The notes beneath the pieces are model-generated. The model did no database searches. It had not been told where the DNA came from and saw only the letters and a list, made by a program, of their open reading frames with translations. Shown here piece after piece: positions 34,212-44,595 of a stretch of DNA of 64,000 nucleotides. Source of the DNA: Lachnospiraceae bacterium (GTDB taxonomy: Bacteria; Bacillota; Clostridia; Lachnospirales; Lachnospiraceae); assembly GCA_910575155.1 (NCBI GenBank), contig CAJTDX010000007.1:93940-157939 (forward strand), written 5' to 3'. Each line of letters begins with the position of its first letter. Within the stretch, counting starts at the first letter, position 1. The position numbers and the translations under genes were made by a program.

Positions 34212-35222
34212 TTAGAACTTACCAGCCTTTGCCGCTTCCTCAATGGAAACTGCCACTGCAACAGTAGCGCCTACCATTGGATTATTACCCATTCCGATCA
34301 GACCCATCATTTCCACATGAGCTGGAACAGAAGAAGAACCTGCAAACTGTGCATCAGAATGCATACGTCCCATAGTATCTGTCATACCGTAAGAAGCCGG
34401 CCCTGCCGCCATGTTATCCGGATGAAGAGTACGTCCTGTACCGCCGCCGGATGCAACAGAAAAGTATTTCTTGCCCTGCTCGTTGCATTCTTTCTTATAT
34501 GTACCTGCTACCGGATGCTGGAAACGTGTGGGGTTGGTGGAGTTACCTGTAATAGATACGCCAACATTTTCATGATGCATAATTGCAACGCCTTCCTGAA
34601 CATCATCAGCGCCATAACATTTTACTGTAGCACGAAGTCCGTTAGAATATGCTTTTTCATACTCCACATTTAATTTTGCTTCCTTGTAGTCATATTTTGT
34701 CTCTACAAAAGTAAATCCGTTAATACGTGAAATAATCTGAGCCGCATCTTTTCCAAGACCATTCAGGATAACGCGCAGAGGCTTCTGGCGCACCTTATTT
34801 GCCTTCTCAGCAATACCGATTGCTCCCTCTGCTGCTGCAAAAGATTCATGTCCAGCCAGGAAACAGAAGCATTCTGTCTCTTCTTCCAGCAACATTTTAC
34901 CAAGATTACCATGTCCAATACCTACTTTTCTATGGTCTGCCACAGAACCTGGAATACAGAACGCCTGAAGACCTTCTCCGATAGCTGCCGCTGCATCTGC
35001 CGCTCTTTTTGCACCTTTCTTGATTGCAATTGCTGCGCCTATTGTATATGCCCAACATGCATTTTCAAAACAAATCGGCTGGATCTTCTTAACCTGCTCG
35101 TATACATCAAGCCCAGCATCTTTGGTAATCTTCTCAGCTTCTTCCACAGAGCTGATTCCATAACTGTTTAATACAGAATTGATCTGGTCAATTCTTCTTT
35201 CATATGATTCAAATAAAGCCAT
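34212..35222 (-). CDS. GGGtGRT family protein
   Basis: This 336-residue protein belongs to the family named after its motif SGGGTGRTLHPDN (about residue 260), which is present here. It recurs in clostridia and relatives next to a NifU-like Fe-S scaffold protein, exactly as seen at 35241-35933. Conserved Cys and Gly-rich stretches suggest cofactor or cluster binding, but no reaction is known. It is transcribed with the scaffold gene; about 18 bases separate them, and AGGAG precedes the ATG. Confidence 0.9.
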   Translation of the reverse strand: MALFESYERRIDQINSVLNSYGISSVEEAEKITKDAGLDVYEQVKKIQPICFENACWAYTIGAAIAIKKGAKRAADAAAAIGEGLQAFCIPGSVADHRKVGIGHGNLGKMLLEEETECFCFLAGHESFAAAEGAIGIAEKANKVRQKPLRVILNGLGKDAAQIISRINGFTFVETKYDYKEAKLNVEYEKAYSNGLRATVKCYGADDVQEGVAIMHHENVGVSITGNSTNPTRFQHPVAGTYKKECNEQGKKYFSVASGGGTGRTLHPDNMAAGPASYGMTDTMGRMHSDAQFAGSSSVPAHVEMMGLIGMGNNPMVGATVAVAVSIEEAAKAGKF

Positions 35223-35240
35223 TGTATTCGTTCTCCTTTC

Positions 35241-35933
35241 CTACTCTTCTCTTGGGTCAATGATCTTAGCTGCATCCGCTACACGGCCATACTGCCCTTT
35301 TGCCTTCTCCCATGCAGTGTTTGGATCATCGCCTTTTTTGATGAAGTCAGTCATTTTTCCAAGGCTCACGAACTGATAACCAATGACTTCATTGTCTGCG
35401 TCAAGTGCAATGCCCGTTACATATCCTTCTGCCATTTCCAGATAACGAACACCCTTTTCCTTTGTTGCATACATGGTTCCAACCTGAGAACGAAGTCCTT
35501 TTCCTAAATCTTCCAGACCAGCGCCCACTGCAAGTCCGTCGTCAGAGAATGCGCTCTGGGTACGGCCATAAACGATCTGTAAGAACAACTCTCTCATAGC
35601 AGTATTGATTGCATCACAGACAAGGTCTGTATTTAATGCCTCCAGAATGGTCTTGCCCTGCAGAATTTCTGCCGCCATAGCTGCAGAATGAGTCATTCCG
35701 GAACATCCGATGGTCTCAACCAAAGCTTCTTCAATTACACCATTTTTTACATTCAGAGAAAGCTTGCAGGCGCCCTGCTGGGGAGCACACCAGCCCACAC
35801 CGTGTGTAAAACCAGAAATATCTTCAATTTTCTTGGAATGAACCCATTTTCCTTCTTCTGGAATTGGAGCGGGTTCATGTTTTGCGCCCTTAGCTACAGG
35901 ACACATGTTTTCGACTTCCTTAGTGTAAATCAT
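35241..35933 (-). CDS. NifU-like iron-sulfur cluster assembly scaffold protein
   Basis: About 230 residues with the NifU/IscU N-terminal pattern. Cysteines suitable as cluster ligands lie in GWCAPQQGAC and VETIGCSGMTHSAA. A C-terminal extension (YQFVSLGKMTDFIKKGDDPNTAWEKAKGQYG) is specific to the GGGtGRT-linked subgroup. The ATG at 35933 is chosen because AAAGGAG lies 8 bases upstream; the earlier in-frame start at 35969 has none. The pair probably acts together in Fe-S or redox-linked metabolism. Confidence 0.85.
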   Translation of the reverse strand: MIYTKEVENMCPVAKGAKHEPAPIPEEGKWVHSKKIEDISGFTHGVGWCAPQQGACKLSLNVKNGVIEEALVETIGCSGMTHSAAMAAEILQGKTILEALNTDLVCDAINTAMRELFLQIVYGRTQSAFSDDGLAVGAGLEDLGKGLRSQVGTMYATKEKGVRYLEMAEGYVTGIALDADNEVIGYQFVSLGKMTDFIKKGDDPNTAWEKAKGQYGRVADAAKIIDPREE

Positions 35934-36075
35934 TTTAAGACTCCTTTCAATACATACAAATTTTATCATGTTAAAAACATTGACATGTATTTAACATACC
36001 TAAACATATTTAATCATATTTTGCCAAAATAGTCCAGCGTTTTCCATAGAAATTTTCATCCCATTTACATCAGCG

Positions 36076-36705
36076 TTATGATTCCCATAAGTCTTTGAGC
36101 GTCAGCTCCTTCCAGGCAGCTTCTGCTTCATTCCGCGTACAGAGCGCTATCCAATATTCTCCCAGCCGTTTCTGCACAAAATGCCCTGTCTGCGAGCAGG
36201 AAATTTCCTGTACAGATCCTGCATCCCGAATAGAAAACTCTGCATTTTTTAAAGGAAAATACATGCCCTGGCCAGTCATTTTAATGAAACTTTCCTTTAA
36301 CGTCCACAACTGAAAAAACCTCTCTCTCGTCTCTTCTTCCCGATGTTCCCCGGACTTTCCCCAAATATAAGCAAGTTCACTTTCTGTACAGCACCGTTTT
36401 GCTACCGCAGGCCTGACCGCACGGATCTGTTCTGCGTCCACGCCGGTTTCCTGATTGGAAAGCGCGCAGACCACCAGTCCCGCCGTATTACTTACATTAA
36501 AGTAAAGCCCCTCCTGTCCCGCCCACAATGGTTTCCCATGCAGACCTTTCTTCACCTGAGTCGGTTGAAACGCCAGTCCAAATTGATCCTCAAACCCATA
36601 TGCCAGCATTAGTTCTGCGATTTTGCGCTGGTATTTCTTATATTCTTTCCATGGCCTTTCTCCGGCGGGACAAAACGTATAATAAACTACTGTCTGGTAT
36701 TCCAT
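36076..36705 (-). CDS. 4'-phosphopantetheinyl transferase (Sfp-like)
   Basis: The 209-residue enzyme transfers phosphopantetheine from CoA to a carrier protein. The magnesium site is in ETGVDAEQI (about residue 91). The second motif FFQLWTLKESFIKMTGQG (about residues 129-146) carries the W-x-x-KES signature. FNVSNTAGLVVCALS is the usual N-terminal domain strand. Sfp-type length fits. No polyketide or peptide synthetase is nearby, so its carrier is elsewhere in the genome. Confidence 0.9.
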   Translation of the reverse strand: MEYQTVVYYTFCPAGERPWKEYKKYQRKIAELMLAYGFEDQFGLAFQPTQVKKGLHGKPLWAGQEGLYFNVSNTAGLVVCALSNQETGVDAEQIRAVRPAVAKRCCTESELAYIWGKSGEHREEETRERFFQLWTLKESFIKMTGQGMYFPLKNAEFSIRDAGSVQEISCSQTGHFVQKRLGEYWIALCTRNEAEAAWKELTLKDLWES

Positions 36706-36776
36706 TCACGTTACCTTCCTTTCACGTTTCATTACTGCCAGAAAATATAGTTCTCCACGCCAGTGTGTTGACCGAA

Positions 36777-37211
36777 TTATATCTGGCGAAACTCCGCAGA
36801 ATATTCGCTCATCTGCAAGACACTAGTCCAGACGAGAATTGCAGCAAGATAAACCAGTACTCCCACCGCCATAAAAAGAGGCATACCGCACACCAGGCCA
36901 GAACCAAGAGTAATCGTTAGTTCCAGCACATGCACCCAGACCGGAGCAGGATAGAGGCATACTGCAACCGCCGCCTCCAAAATCAGCACCACGCCAACCA
37001 GCAGCGGCTGCAATTGAAATGCAAACACTCCCAGCAAAACAGCTGTCAAAGCCACTGCCGCAGACATGATAAGCATTCTGTAAAAATTTTTCTTCCTTCT
37101 TCTCTCCTGCTCCTTATACCTTAAAATTTCTTTGTGGTTATCACTTCTTATAAACTCAGCAATTTCCACAAATTCCAAACTCTGATCGTTTCCAGCAGAT
37201 TCATTCTTCAT
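36777..37211 (-). CDS. small multi-pass membrane protein, unknown
   Basis: About 144 residues. The acidic N-terminus is followed by a basic KEQERRRKKNFYR patch at about residue 40. About three to four hydrophobic segments follow (MLIMSAAVALTAVLLGVFAF, LLVGVVLILEAAVAVCLY, LELTITLGSGLVCG, MAVGVLVYLAAILVW). No family recognised. The start at 37211 is preferred over 37226, because GGAGGAACTAAGG precedes it. A stand-alone gene downstream of the tRNA. Confidence 0.6.
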   Translation of the reverse strand: MKNESAGNDQSLEFVEIAEFIRSDNHKEILRYKEQERRRKKNFYRMLIMSAAVALTAVLLGVFAFQLQPLLVGVVLILEAAVAVCLYPAPVWVHVLELTITLGSGLVCGMPLFMAVGVLVYLAAILVWTSVLQMSEYSAEFRQI

Positions 37212-37335
37212 CCTTAGTTCCTCCATTTATATTATCAGGTCAATTCTCCGCGCGCTCATTCCTGCGCGTCCTGTCACGCAGTGACATGTTCCATTTGCGT
37301 ACGCATATTATTTATTATTTTACAGAATAATAAAA

Positions 37336-37365
37336 GCGCCTTCTCACCATCCCGTGAAAAGGCAC
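37336..37365 (-). terminator. terminator downstream of tRNA-Thr
   Basis: Read leftwards, GTGCCTTTTCAC pairs with GTGAGAAGGCGC around GGGATG and is followed by TTTTATTATT. Confidence 0.75.
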
Positions 37366-37375
37366 TCTCCCAATC

Positions 37376-37448
37376 AGCCAAAGAAGGGACTCGAACCCTC
37401 GACCTACGCATTACGAATGCGACGCGCTACCAACTGCGCCACTTTGGC
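37376..37448 (-). tRNA. tRNA-Thr (anticodon CGT)
   Basis: Reverse-strand cloverleaf. Acceptor GCCAAAG (37448 side) pairs with CTTTGGC; the D arm is GCGC-AGTTGGTA-GCGC. The anticodon stem-loop is TCGCA-TTCGTAA-TGCGT with anticodon CGT, and the T arm is GAGGG-TTCGAGT-CCCTT. No CCA is encoded. It reads ACG threonine codons. Confidence 0.93.
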
Positions 37449-37694
37449 ATGGATATTAACAAATCCTTTATTATTATATCCATTTTATGTTTAATTTGCA
37501 AGACCTTTTTTTATTTTTTTCTCAAATTTCTCTATTGACATTTTTTGTATTCAATTTATAATATATTTTGTTTATTATTATTAAACTTAAAAATCATTAT
37601 TAGCTTTATTCTACCAATACTATACTTAAAGTTTACTTTTTAGTTCCGGCGGCGCTGTCTGTCTCCCGGAACGGCGCCAAAAGGAGGCCTGCCT

Positions 37695-38234
37695 ATGGAT
37701 ATCGGACACCGCATGAAAGAACTGCGCATTCAATATGGACTGACTCAGCAGGAGCTTGCTGACCGCAGCGAACTGTCCAAGGGCTTTATTTCCCAACTGG
37801 AACGAAATCTCACTTCTCCTTCTGTGGGAACACTGCTGGACATTATTCAATGTCTTGGCACTACCCCGGCAGAATTTTTCACAGATCAGGAACCGGAACA
37901 ACTCGTATTCCGGCAGGAGGATTACTTTATCAAAGAACGAAAAGAGCTTCACCATCAGGTAAAATGGCTCATTCCCAATGCGCAGAAAAATGCCATGGAG
38001 CCGGTACTGATGACTCTTGCCCCGCATGGCGTCTCTGAAATTCAGCTTCCGCATGAAGCAGAGGAATTTGGCTATGTATTAAAAGGCAGTATTAAACTCT
38101 TTTACGGTCCCCGCTCTTTTACCGTAAAACAGGGGGAATCTTTTTATTTTAAAGCGGAAAAAAAACATTCGATAGAAAATTGCAGCGGCAGGGAGGCGGT
38201 TATACTCTGGGTTTCCACTCCCCCAAGCTTTTAG
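37695..38234 (+). CDS. cupin-domain XRE-family transcriptional regulator (PuuR-like)
   Basis: The 179-residue regulator has an N-terminal XRE helix-turn-helix ([32 protein letters not shown]). A C-terminal cupin barrel ([20 protein letters not shown]...[18 protein letters not shown]) is expected to sense a small ligand. GGAGG precedes the ATG. It lies 10 bases ahead of potA and is co-directional with the polyamine transporter, so it very probably regulates potABCD in response to polyamines, as PuuR-type regulators do. Confidence 0.9.
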   Translation: MDIGHRMKELRIQYGLTQQELADRSELSKGFISQLERNLTSPSVGTLLDIIQCLGTTPAEFFTDQEPEQLVFRQEDYFIKERKELHHQVKWLIPNAQKNAMEPVLMTLAPHGVSEIQLPHEAEEFGYVLKGSIKLFYGPRSFTVKQGESFYFKAEKKHSIENCSGREAVILWVSTPPSF

Positions 38235-38244
38235 GAGGACAGCC

Positions 38245-39318
38245 ATGAGCAAACGACTCATTGACTTACAGCATATCACAAAATCCTTTGATGGAGATAC
38301 GATATTAGATGATTTAAATTTATATATCCGGGAAAATGAATTTCTCACACTTTTAGGGCCTTCCGGCTGCGGCAAAACTACCACGCTGCGGATTATCGGA
38401 GGATTTGAAACCCCGGACCAGGGAACGGTGGTTTTTGACGGCAAAGACATCACAAACCTTGCCCCGAACCAGCGGCAGTTAAATACGGTCTTTCAAAAAT
38501 ATGCATTGTTCCCGCATATGTCTATCGCACAAAACATTGCTTTCGGGCTAAAAATACGCAAAAAGAGCAAAGCTTACATTGATGATAAAATCAAATACGC
38601 CCTGAAGCTGGTAAATCTGGAAGGCTTCGAAAACCGCAGTATAGATTCTTTAAGCGGCGGCCAACAGCAGCGGATCGCCATCGCCCGCGCAATCGTTAAT
38701 GAACCAAAAGTGCTGCTTTTGGATGAGCCTTTAGGCGCACTGGATTTAAAACTGCGCCAGGATATGCAGTACGAGCTGATCCGCCTCAAAAACGAACTTG
38801 GCATCACATTTATATATGTAACCCACGATCAGGAAGAAGCGCTGACCATGTCTGATACCATTGTAGTAATGAATCAGGGCTATATTCAGCAAATCGGCAC
38901 GCCGCAGGATATTTATAATGAACCTGTCAATGCCTTTGTTGCCGACTTTATCGGTGAAAGCAATATTATCAACGGCCTGATGCTGAACGACCGCCTGGTG
39001 CAGATCCTGGACGTAAAATTCCCGTGCGTGGACGAGGGCTTCGGCTGCAATACTCCGGTGGATGTGGTAATCCGCCCGGAAGATGTGGAATTGGTTGCCC
39101 CGGAAAACGGTATGCTGGAAGGGGACGTAATTTCCCTGATTTTCAAAGGCGTCCACTGGGAAATGGAAGTTCTTGCCAACGGTTATGAATGGCTGGTGCA
39201 AACTACCCAGATGCATCCGGTGGGCGCCCATGTCGGAATCAGGGTCGACCCTTTTAATATCCAGATTATGAACAAACCGGAATCTAATGACGAAAGGGCG
39301 GTGGAATTAAATGCGTAA
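38245..39318 (+). CDS. potA: spermidine/putrescine ABC transporter ATP-binding protein
   Basis: The 357-residue ATPase of the polyamine importer has Walker [10 protein letters not shown] (about residues 37-45), signature LSGGQQQR, Walker [13 protein letters not shown] and the H-loop [10 protein letters not shown]-terminal TOBE regulatory domain ([10 protein letters not shown]...) is present. AGGAGG precedes the ATG. The next gene overlaps by 8 bases. Part of the operon regulator-potA-potB-potC-potD. Confidence 0.95.
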   Translation: MSKRLIDLQHITKSFDGDTILDDLNLYIRENEFLTLLGPSGCGKTTTLRIIGGFETPDQGTVVFDGKDITNLAPNQRQLNTVFQKYALFPHMSIAQNIAFGLKIRKKSKAYIDDKIKYALKLVNLEGFENRSIDSLSGGQQQRIAIARAIVNEPKVLLLDEPLGALDLKLRQDMQYELIRLKNELGITFIYVTHDQEEALTMSDTIVVMNQGYIQQIGTPQDIYNEPVNAFVADFIGESNIINGLMLNDRLVQILDVKFPCVDEGFGCNTPVDVVIRPEDVELVAPENGMLEGDVISLIFKGVHWEMEVLANGYEWLVQTTQMHPVGAHVGIRVDPFNIQIMNKPESNDERAVELNA

Positions 39319-40132
39319 ACTGAAACGGCAGCTTCTCGCCGGGCCTTATATTTTATGGATGACAGGATTTATTCTGCTCCCGATTGCGATGGTTTTGTAC
39401 TATGCATTCACCACCACCGGAGGCAGCTTTACATTATTAAATGTTTCTTCCATCGCTTTTTCCGTACATTTCAAAGCGTTGATATTGTCCTTAAAGCTTG
39501 CCCTAATATGCACCGTTATCTGTCTGATTCTGTCTTATCCTCTGGCTATGATTTTAAACAGGATGAAGACAAAAAGTCAGGGATTTATTGTATTTATTTT
39601 TATTTTGCCTATGTGGATGAACTTCATGCTGCGCATTCTTGCCTGGCGGATGCTTCTTTCCAACAACGGCATTATAAATTCTCTTTTGGAAACACTGGGA
39701 CTTCCCATGATTGATATTTTAAATACCCCCACCGCCGTGGTTTTTTGTATGGTATATGATTTTCTGCCTTTTATGATTCTTCCCATCTACAATGCGATGG
39801 CGCGTATTCAGCCGGATATCATTGAAGCCGCAAAAGATCTGGGCGCCGGCAATGCGACCATATTTTTTAAAATTATTGTTCCGCTCACCATGTCCGGCGT
39901 TATCAGCGGCATCATTATGGTATTTGTGCCTGCGCTGACCTCTTTTGCGGTCTCCGACCTTCTGGGCGGCGGGAAAGTGCTGCTGATTGGAAATGTCATA
40001 GAGCAGGCGTTTATGCAGGAATATAACTGGAACCTGGGTTCCGGACTTTCGTTTGTGCTGATGATCTTTGTGATCGCCAGCATGGCACTGATGAATTCCC
40101 GCGGAGACGAAACCGGCGCCGGTGTATGGTAA
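39311..40132 (+). CDS. potB: spermidine/putrescine ABC transporter permease
   Basis: The 273-residue inner-membrane permease has six membrane segments. The EAA loop reads [27 protein letters not shown], where it docks to PotA. It overlaps potA by 8 bases, a sign of coupling, and is followed by potC after 34 bases. Works as a heterodimer with PotC. Confidence 0.93.
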   Translation: MRKLKRQLLAGPYILWMTGFILLPIAMVLYYAFTTTGGSFTLLNVSSIAFSVHFKALILSLKLALICTVICLILSYPLAMILNRMKTKSQGFIVFIFILPMWMNFMLRILAWRMLLSNNGIINSLLETLGLPMIDILNTPTAVVFCMVYDFLPFMILPIYNAMARIQPDIIEAAKDLGAGNATIFFKIIVPLTMSGVISGIIMVFVPALTSFAVSDLLGGGKVLLIGNVIEQAFMQEYNWNLGSGLSFVLMIFVIASMALMNSRGDETGAGVW

Positions 40133-40166
40133 GCCCGGATGACTCTGCTGAAAGGAGACAACACAA

Positions 40167-40946
40167 ATGATTCGAAAATCTGCGGAACGGATTTATCTAT
40201 TTCTGATCTTTTTATTTTTATATCTGCCTATTGGAGTATTGATTGTACTGTCTTTTAACAATTCCAAATCAAAAGTACTCTGGGGAGGATTTACCCTGGC
40301 CTGGTATAAAAAATTATTTTCAAACAGCGCCATTATGGAAGCTTTCTGCACTACGATTTTCATTTCCCTGGCATCCGCGGCCATTGCCACTCTGCTGGGC
40401 GTTCTGGCGGCATTGGGAATTGACGCCATGAAAAAACGCGGCCAGACTGTCATGCTTGGCGCCACTAATATTCCGCTGCTGAATGCGGACATTGTTACCG
40501 GAATCTCCATGATGTTGCTGTTTGTGCGCTTTACCCGCCTGGGCATGAGTACCGTGCTGATTGCGCATATTACCTTTAACATCCCCTATGTCATCTTAAA
40601 TGTCCTGCCAAAGCTCAAACAAAGCAGCCGCACCGCATACGAAGCCGCACTGGATTTAGGCGCGACGCCTCTGTATGCGTTCCGCAAAATCATCTGGCCT
40701 CAGATACTTCCCGGCATACTTTCCGGTTTTCTCATGGCAATGACAATGTCGCTGGATGATTTTTCTGTCACTTATTTCACCAAAGGCGCAGGTATTAACA
40801 CCTTGTCCACCATCATTTACACAGAAATGCGCAAAGGCATCCGTCCGGAAATGTATGCGCTTTCCACGATACTGTTTTTAATTGCGCTGATACTTCTGCT
40901 TTTTATGAATTTTGGCCCGACTGCAAGAAAGGAGACCCGCGAATGA
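40167..40946 (+). CDS. potC: spermidine/putrescine ABC transporter permease
   Basis: The 259-residue permease has six membrane segments. Its EAA motif reads AYEAALDLGATPLYAFRKIIWPQILPG, with the family stretch SLDDFSVTYFTKGAG. AAAGGAG precedes the ATG. It overlaps the potD start by 4 bases (ATGA). It pairs with PotB to form the translocation pore. Confidence 0.93.
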   Translation: MIRKSAERIYLFLIFLFLYLPIGVLIVLSFNNSKSKVLWGGFTLAWYKKLFSNSAIMEAFCTTIFISLASAAIATLLGVLAALGIDAMKKRGQTVMLGATNIPLLNADIVTGISMMLLFVRFTRLGMSTVLIAHITFNIPYVILNVLPKLKQSSRTAYEAALDLGATPLYAFRKIIWPQILPGILSGFLMAMTMSLDDFSVTYFTKGAGINTLSTIIYTEMRKGIRPEMYALSTILFLIALILLLFMNFGPTARKETRE

Positions 40947-41995
40947 AAAAGAAACTGCTGCTTGTGCTGAGCGTATCCGCCCTTTTCCTCTTTACTGGCT
41001 GCGGCAGGACGGATTCCCCCAATACTCTGACGATATTAAATTATGGAAAATATATTGAACCGGAAATTCTTGAGATATTTGAAGAAGAAACTGGCATAAA
41101 GGTAGAATATGAGGAATATATCACTCCTGAAAATATGTATACGAAATACAAGGCTGGCGCCATTGACTACGATCTGATCTGTACTTCTGATTACATGATT
41201 GAAAAACTGATACAGGAAAACGAAGTCTCTGAAATGAATTATGAAAACATTCCTCTTTCGAAAGATCTGGATCAGACTTATTTTGAATTTTCGAAATCTT
41301 TCGACCCCGAAAATAAATACACTCTTCCCTATTTCTTCGGAACCGTCGGCATTCTCTACAACAAAGATCTGGTAGATGAATCAAAAGTAAATTCCTGGGA
41401 TATTTTATGGGACGAAAACTATGCGGGGCAGATTATCATGGCGGATTCCGTCCGGGACTCTTTTATGGTAGCGCAAAAACGTCTGGGATATTCCCTGAAT
41501 ACTACAGATGAAGATGAATTACGAGCCGCTCAGGAACTTTTGATTCAGCAAAAACCACTCGTTTACTCCTATCTGGTGGATGAGGCGCAGGATGAAATGA
41601 TTGCTGAAAACGCCGCCATGGCCGTCGTTTATTCCGGAGAAGCCGGATACGCCCTGGAATTTAATGACAAACTGGCGTTTTCCGTACCGGACGAAGGCTC
41701 TAATATGTGGATTGACTGCTGGTTTATCCCCGGCAGAGCCAGACATACCGAACATGCAGAAAAATTTCTGAATTTTCTCTGCCGCGAAGACATTGCCATG
41801 ATGAATTTTGAGTATGTGTATTACGCCACGCCTAACACCCGGGTAAAAGAATCCTTAGATCCCGAACTGCAGAATAATACAACCATTTTTCCTCCTGCAA
41901 AAATTCTGGAAAACTGCGAAGTATTAAAATCTCTCGATGATGAAGCCACTATGAAATATAATCTTTACTGGAAAGAAATCAAATCTGCCGACTGA
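40943..41995 (+). CDS. potD: spermidine/putrescine substrate-binding lipoprotein
   Basis: The 350-residue extracellular binding protein has a lipoprotein signal (KKKLLLVLSVSALFLFTGCG) with the lipobox Cys near residue 20. The mature part begins NTLTILNYGKYIEPEIL, the PotD-like start, with TGIKVEYEEY and VMYSGEAGYAL-type ligand residues. It closes the operon. 42 kb and further right is unrelated until 42159. Confidence 0.92.
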   Translation: MKKKLLLVLSVSALFLFTGCGRTDSPNTLTILNYGKYIEPEILEIFEEETGIKVEYEEYITPENMYTKYKAGAIDYDLICTSDYMIEKLIQENEVSEMNYENIPLSKDLDQTYFEFSKSFDPENKYTLPYFFGTVGILYNKDLVDESKVNSWDILWDENYAGQIIMADSVRDSFMVAQKRLGYSLNTTDEDELRAAQELLIQQKPLVYSYLVDEAQDEMIAENAAMAVVYSGEAGYALEFNDKLAFSVPDEGSNMWIDCWFIPGRARHTEHAEKFLNFLCREDIAMMNFEYVYYATPNTRVKESLDPELQNNTTIFPPAKILENCEVLKSLDDEATMKYNLYWKEIKSAD

Positions 41996-42158
41996 CGCCA
42001 TATCATTGTGCTGTGATGGATGAAACTGCAATGAAAAAATATGCGAAACTCATATTTTTTATAAACATCTTGCATTTATCTGCTTCCCGTGATACATTGT
42101 AAGCCTCACCATATTTTGATGAGCCCCTCCCAATGCCAGCACAGCACAGGAGGCAATT

Positions 42159-43076
42159 ATGACATATGAGTTATTTAAACATCAGTTAGTTGAAAATCTC
42201 AGAACATTCTTTTCCGCGGATACCCAGATTTCCATTCAGCAGTTTCCCCACAACAACCACTTAATCTTAGACGGGCTTACCATTTTGGAACCTGGTATCA
42301 ACATTTCCCCGACCATTTATCTCAATCATTACTTTGAACAATACTGCAGTCATACCGATTTCTCCGTTATTCAAAAGCAGATTCTCCAGTATTATCACAA
42401 ACACTGTCCGCCTGACAGTATTGACACCACTTTCTTCACCTGTTTCGATCAGGTAAGCCCCCGGATCGTATACAAACTGATCCATTTTGAAAAAAACAGG
42501 GAACTTCTCCAGGAAATTCCCCATTTTCCTTATCTGGACCTTGCCATCGTATTTTATTGCCTGGTTCCGGAGTCACCCTATGAGAATGCTTCTATCCTCA
42601 TCTATAACCACCATCTCGCCTACTGGAATATTACGAAGGAAACTCTTCTGCAGCTTGCCGGGAAAAATACACCCGCTCTGCTCCCCTTCCTGTACAGTTC
42701 TCTGGCTGAAGTGATTTTTCCCTCAATTAATTTATTTCCCATCTGCGGACAGGAAGTAACCCAGGAAGTTTTAGAAGAAGAAAGCGTTCCTATGTATGTC
42801 CTCACCAACAGTCAGCAATACTTCGGCGCCGCCTGCATACTCTATCCCAACGCTTTGCAGGAAATTTCCGAAAATCTCAAAGATAATCTTTATATTCTCC
42901 CCAGCAGTATTCATGAAGTGATCCTCGTTCCGGCTTCTCTTGCAGAAAATCCTGTGGAACTCTCACAGATTGTCCGGGAAGTCAATTTGACGGAAGTTGC
43001 GCCAGAGGAAATCCTTTCTGACTCGGTCTACTATTACCAGCGGGAAGAAAACCAGGTTCTTCTGGCACAGATTTAA
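42159..43076 (+). CDS. DUF5688-like protein of unknown function
   Basis: The 305-residue soluble protein resembles DUF5688 proteins of Lachnospiraceae by recall: N-terminal helix, a NHLILDGLTILEPG region, then a long domain ending in a segment ILPSSIHEVILVP. Those families are frequently found singly and also in mobile-element neighbourhoods. GGAGG precedes the ATG. It is convergent with glgA. No motif suggests a reaction. Confidence 0.6.
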   Translation: MTYELFKHQLVENLRTFFSADTQISIQQFPHNNHLILDGLTILEPGINISPTIYLNHYFEQYCSHTDFSVIQKQILQYYHKHCPPDSIDTTFFTCFDQVSPRIVYKLIHFEKNRELLQEIPHFPYLDLAIVFYCLVPESPYENASILIYNHHLAYWNITKETLLQLAGKNTPALLPFLYSSLAEVIFPSINLFPICGQEVTQEVLEEESVPMYVLTNSQQYFGAACILYPNALQEISENLKDNLYILPSSIHEVILVPASLAENPVELSQIVREVNLTEVAPEEILSDSVYYYQREENQVLLAQI

Positions 43077-43091
43077 TTGTACCGTCCAGTC

Positions 43092-44531
43092 TTATTCTGT
43101 CAATTCCTGATAAAGCTTTTCATATTTTTTCGCTGAATTCTGCCAGGAATTGTCTGCCTTCATACAGCGCTTCATCATCTGTCTCCATTCTTTGGGATGA
43201 TTCTGGAATACATCATAGGCATAGCGGATGATGCTCAGCATTTCCTTCGCATCATAATTGGCAAAACTAAATCCCGTCCCGGTCTGCCATATTTCATTGT
43301 AAGCTTCCACCGTATCCTTCAGTCCGCCGGTTTCTCTGACAATAGGCACTGTCCCATAACGCATACTGATGAGCTGACTAAGTCCGCATGGCTCAAACTG
43401 AGAAGGCATCAAAAATACGTCCGCCCCTCCATAGATTTTATGCGCACGCTCCTCGCTGTAACCAATTGTGGCTGAAAACTGCCCCTGATACTTATTCTGG
43501 AAATAGCAAAACGACTCCTGAAAACGTTCTTCTCCGGTTCCCAGCGCGGCTACCTGTACATGCATAGTAGTCAGCATTTCTTCCATTACGTAATTTACCA
43601 GGTCAAAACCTTTCTGCTCTGTTAAGCGGGAAACCATCCCGATCAGCATCGCGTTATTGTCCTGCTTTAATCCAAGCTCTTTTTGCAGCGCTTCTTTATT
43701 CTTCTTTTTCTGAGTTATATTTCTCAGACCAAATGGCGCCGCAAGCATGGGATCTTTCAGTGAATTATATTCTCCATAATCAATGCCGTTGACAATCCCT
43801 GACAGTTTACCTGAAACTTCCTGCATGACTCCGTCCAGACCTTCTCCGCCTTCCGGAACTTTTATCTCTTCCGCATAAGTTTCGCTCACCGTAGTCACCC
43901 GGTCCGCGTACAAAATTCCAGCTTTCAGAAAATTTGTCTCTTTATAGGCTTCCATGGCCTTATACCGGCAGTCTGCAGGCAGATCCCGGCAGTTCTCTAT
44001 ATCATCCATACGCCATCTTCCCTGAAATTTCTGATTGTGAATCGTCATAATCGTCCTGGTATGTTGGTAAAACGGATTATTTTCATAGAATTCTTTCAGA
44101 AATACCGGTATCAATGCCGCCTGCCAGTCATGACAATGAATAATATCCGGACAAAATTTGAGTTCCGGCAAACTTGCCAGCACAGCTCTGGAATAAAATG
44201 CAAATTTATTTACATCTTCAAAAATCTGGTTATAGGGATGATCGCCCGCAAAATAATGTTCATTGTCGATGAAGTAATAGGTAATTCCCTCTTCTTTCGC
44301 TTTATCAATTCCTATGTACTCTCTCCCTCTTGGCATATCTGCATAAAATTCTGTCACATGAGACATTTTCTGCCTGTCCTTTTCCGGAATACACAAATAT
44401 TTCGGTAAAATTACCCGCACGTCAAATTTCCTGCTGTCTAAATATTTGGGCAGTGCGCCAACCACATCTGCCAGACCTCCCGTCTTAATAAAGGGATTTC
44501 CTTCAGACGCTGCAAAGAGTATTTTCTTCAT
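43092..44531 (-). CDS. glgA: glycogen synthase (ADP-glucose dependent)
   Basis: About 479 residues of a GT5 glycosyltransferase that extends alpha-1,4-glucan from ADP-glucose. The N-terminal KTGGLADVVGALPK (about residues 15-28) binds ADP-glucose. The C-terminal part holds MPSQFEPCGLSQLISMRYGTVPIVRETGGL, the GT5 signature. The ATG at 44531 with GGAGG 8 bases upstream is preferred over the ATG at 44546, which lies inside that ribosome site. Other glycogen genes are not in the window. Confidence 0.95.
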   Translation of the reverse strand: MKKILFAASEGNPFIKTGGLADVVGALPKYLDSRKFDVRVILPKYLCIPEKDRQKMSHVTEFYADMPRGREYIGIDKAKEEGITYYFIDNEHYFAGDHPYNQIFEDVNKFAFYSRAVLASLPELKFCPDIIHCHDWQAALIPVFLKEFYENNPFYQHTRTIMTIHNQKFQGRWRMDDIENCRDLPADCRYKAMEAYKETNFLKAGILYADRVTTVSETYAEEIKVPEGGEGLDGVMQEVSGKLSGIVNGIDYGEYNSLKDPMLAAPFGLRNITQKKKNKEALQKELGLKQDNNAMLIGMVSRLTEQKGFDLVNYVMEEMLTTMHVQVAALGTGEERFQESFCYFQNKYQGQFSATIGYSEERAHKIYGGADVFLMPSQFEPCGLSQLISMRYGTVPIVRETGGLKDTVEAYNEIWQTGTGFSFANYDAKEMLSIIRYAYDVFQNHPKEWRQMMKRCMKADNSWQNSAKKYEKLYQELTE

Positions 44532-44595
44532 AGTAAAAACCTCCAAAAATATATTCTGAGGAGGGTGAATTATCTATCCTTTGACGATTGATATC

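Noticed and set aside
37376..37448. tRNA-Thr as an integration site
   Set aside because: No integrase gene or duplicated tRNA end is seen beside it.
42001..42158. short forward ORF before the DUF5688-like gene
   Set aside because: Only 23 codons with no ribosome site.
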